Shown here piece after piece: positions 5,283 through 6,997 of a stretch of DNA of 6,997 nt. The notes beneath the pieces are model-generated. The model worked only from the letters and a program-made list of their open reading frames with translations. It searched no databases and had not been told where the DNA came from. A program made the translations under genes and the position numbers. Numbering within the stretch: position 1 is the first letter of the stretch; every line of letters begins with the position of its first letter. Origin of the DNA: RUG754 sp964345365. GTDB taxonomy: Bacteria > Bacillota > Clostridia > Peptostreptococcales > Anaerovoracaceae. Where the stretch lies: assembly GCA_964345365.1 (NCBI GenBank), contig CAYFQR010000047.1, positions 1 to 6,997 on the forward strand, read 5' to 3'.

Positions 5283-6746
5283 TTATTCTGTAACGATATT
5301 TCTGCCGTCTACCTTAGATTTCATTTTTCGATGAGCAGACATATATTCTTCAATTACTTCAACGCATGATGTAGCTATGACTCTCGGTTTTTTGTTTGCA
5401 GCGACTTCATCTACGCTAAAGTTAAAAGCAAGTTCAAAGTTGTTGTAGTGGAAAGTTTGAAGACCTATTGAGTAAAGCCCGTCGTCCTTTATTTCCTCTC
5501 CCATAAAATTAAATTTCTCGAAGTCGTGTTTGGATTTAGAGTAAATCATTTCGATGCCTTTTGAGAATTGATAATATTCGGTATGCTCAATAAAAGATTC
5601 ATCCCTTTGCATATATTTTATCATCCTTCTAAACTGCGCTCCGGTCACCTCCAGCATGTAAACCTCATCGTCGTAAGGGAACCCTGTGACCAAATCGCCA
5701 TATGTGACTATCGGGCCCATAGATTCCGAGCGAATGCTTCCTGAGCCCAGCAACATGATGTCTATGCCGAGGCTCTCCTTGAAGATATCTGCAAAGAGAT
5801 TTCCCAGCTCAGTTTCCCTGTTTCTCGCAGGATGCGTAAGCTCTCTGTTGAATCTTGTAATGACTCTGTTGTATTTGGCATCGGTTACATTTTTATATTT
5901 AGTTACTATTCTCTCTATCTGCGGATTTCTCGGAGCATTTTTATCGGTTATATCGACGCGTTCCCATGTGTATGAATCAAGGCTGTCCGTTTCGCGGTCT
6001 ATTACCAAATCAAATCTGCCGACAGAGTCCGTACCGGTGTGCGCCTGAACAATAGGTATCCCGTTCACAATCTCCGGTTCATCAAGCAATGTGTGCGAGT
6101 GCCCTCCGATGATTATATCCACACCCCATTCCTGCTTAAGCATCGTTGCGAGTTTTTTGTCCTCTTCGAATCCGATATGTGTGAGCAGGACTGTCAGGTC
6201 TATGTCTTCGGAATTATATGCATTACAGATTCTGCCTACTTCTGCGGCAGCCGCAGCTGTATCTATCAGTGTGCCGACCTCATCGGATTTAGCCGATGCC
6301 ATAACTTCCTTCGTCACCACGCCGATGAAAAGGATTCTCGCCCCGCCCGACTCAATAACAATGCATGGAGTAAATAATCTTGAGCCGTTTGATTTGATGA
6401 AAATATTGGCATTTATGATAGGGAACTGCGCACATTTTTCAATGAAGAGAAGATGGGCCACCCCATAGTCAACTTCATGATTCCCTATGGTTACCACATC
6501 GGGGCCGAGCGCATTCATTATATCGATAGTTGATACACCCTTGAACTCCGAATCAATTACAGAGCCCCTGAACATATCCCCTGCGACTACGTAGAGCACA
6601 TTTTCTTCTTCTCTTCTTACTTTCTCTATGTACCCCGACAGGTGCGATATCCCGCCTACAAGTCCGTCATCCACCTGTTCGGCTTCAAAATCTCCATGCA
6701 TATCGTTGGAGTGGAGTAGCGTAACCTTTCTCAGATCCTTCTTCAT
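5283..6746 (-). CDS. Metallophosphatase / 5'-nucleotidase family protein (UshA/YunD type)
   Basis: This family hydrolyses nucleotides, nucleotide sugars or other phosphomonoesters with two metal ions. The 487-aa product shows the complete calcineurin-like metal-binding set: HSNDMHG (D15, H17), VAGDMFRGS (D57), TIGNHEVDYG (N89, H90), LLTHIGFEED (H190) and IIGGHSHT (H216, H218). The 5'-nucleotidase C-terminal domain begins at about 295, with ETELGNLFADIF and a substrate loop GSGSIRSE where most relatives read NGGIR, then VTYGDLVTGFPYDDEVY. There is no signal peptide or membrane segment, so it should act in the cytoplasm, as proposed for YunD-like proteins rather than periplasmic UshA. The start at 6744-6746 follows AAAGGGA. 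It has its own promoter at 6829-6857 and is followed by the beta-helix lipoprotein gene. The true substrate is unknown. Confidence 0.92.
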   Translation of the reverse strand: MKKDLRKVTLLHSNDMHGDFEAEQVDDGLVGGISHLSGYIEKVRREEENVLYVVAGDMFRGSVIDSEFKGVSTIDIMNALGPDVVTIGNHEVDYGVAHLLFIEKCAQFPIINANIFIKSNGSRLFTPCIVIESGGARILFIGVVTKEVMASAKSDEVGTLIDTAAAAAEVGRICNAYNSEDIDLTVLLTHIGFEEDKKLATMLKQEWGVDIIIGGHSHTLLDEPEIVNGIPIVQAHTGTDSVGRFDLVIDRETDSLDSYTWERVDITDKNAPRNPQIERIVTKYKNVTDAKYNRVITRFNRELTHPARNRETELGNLFADIFKESLGIDIMLLGSGSIRSESMGPIVTYGDLVTGFPYDDEVYMLEVTGAQFRRMIKYMQRDESFIEHTEYYQFSKGIEMIYSKSKHDFEKFNFMGEEIKDDGLYSIGLQTFHYNNFELAFNFSVDEVAANKKPRVIATSCVEVIEEYMSAHRKMKSKVDGRNIVTE

Positions 6747-6828
6747 ATTATCCCTTTCACTTTTAATCTATAATGCGATTATAACTTCATCATTTTAATA
6801 GCGGATTTCTTCCCGATATCTTGTGAAT

Positions 6829-6857
6829 ATTATACTACATATGAACTGAATTGTCCT
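6829..6857 (-). promoter_or_regulatory. Sigma-A-like promoter for the phosphatase gene
   Basis: On the minus strand a perfect TATAAT (6829-6834) lies 17 nt from AGGACA (6852-6857, matching the GACA half of TTGACA). The start would be near 6822, giving a leader of about 76 nt. That leader holds a perfect palindrome, TATAAT-GCG-ATTATA (6769-6783). The -35 is overlapped by two CTGAATT direct repeats (plus-strand reading, 6846-6852 and 6856-6862) exactly 10 bp apart, a candidate regulator site. Confidence 0.7.
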
Positions 6858-6944
6858 GAATTTTTTTGAATACTTATCATTAATTTTCTTTTTATATACA
6901 CCGAGCCGTAGATGCCGCCATATAATCGTAAAACAAAACAATCA

Positions 6945-6973
6945 ATATAAAAGCGGCAGGAAAATACTGCCGC
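6945..6973 (-). terminator. Intrinsic terminator of an upstream gene outside the window
   Basis: GCGGCAG pairs with CTGCCGC over a 7-nt loop and is followed on the minus strand by TTTTATATT. On the plus strand the same stem is followed 7 nt later by seven T (6981-6987), so it could work in both directions. It separates the phosphatase promoter from whatever lies beyond 6997. Confidence 0.8.
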
Positions 6974-6997
6974 CAAGTTGTTTTTTTAGTTGTTGGA

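Noticed and set aside
6747..6828. Riboswitch in the leader of the phosphatase gene
   Set aside because: The leader of about 76 nt has only a small AT palindrome, with no conserved aptamer core and no terminator before the start codon.
6921..6926. Plus-strand TATAAT as a promoter
   Set aside because: At 17 nt upstream the sequence is ACACCG, far from TTGACA, and the transcript would immediately meet the hairpin at 6953-6973 with no gene to express.

Overview
The window reads as a chromosomal segment of a low-to-moderate GC Gram-positive anaerobe, most likely class Clostridia of the Bacillota. Three things suggest this: the order rpmG-secE-nusG-rplK-rplA-(L10 leader)-rplJ, strong AGGAGG-type ribosome binding sites with sigma-A consensus promoters, and an LCP (LytR-CpsA-Psr) cell-wall ligase beside the ribosomal cluster. 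The assignment is inferred from protein character; I could not run a phylogeny. Every credible gene is on the minus strand, so transcription runs from high to low coordinates. I see no mobile element, CRISPR array, tRNA or rRNA.

Right part (6997 to 4300): a hairpin terminator at 6945-6973 closes something upstream of the window. A sigma-A-like promoter (6829-6857) then drives a leaderless, probably cytoplasmic UshA/YunD-type metallophosphatase/5'-nucleotidase (5283-6746). After 78 bp comes a lipoprotein with a right-handed parallel beta-helix (4342-5204). Its frame is broken near 4933-4950, at a point where the sequence forms a perfect small palindrome. A GC-rich hairpin (4300-4321) closes this unit.

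Middle part (4282 to 2679): a three-TM, extended LCP-family protein (2679-4193) is preceded by two overlapping promoter candidates. An inverted repeat lies in the spacer of the second.

Left part (2680 to 1): an A-rich, UP-like stretch and a perfect TTGACA-N17-TATAAT promoter start the conserved ribosomal/transcription/secretion operon: rpmG (L33), secE, nusG, rplK (L11), rplA (L1), then the L10-binding leader and rplJ (L10), which runs off the window edge. Between rplA and rplJ the whole autoregulatory switch can be read: an L10-binding fold, an antiterminator helix and an intrinsic terminator that compete for the same bases.

No new multi-gene system is evident; most of the window is conserved housekeeping. 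The most rewarding points are the L10 attenuator, the palindrome-associated frameshift, the hybrid architecture of the LCP protein with its dual promoter, and direct repeats over the -35 of the phosphatase promoter. No gene-free stretch exceeds 300 bases; the longest, 6747-6997, holds the terminator and promoter described.
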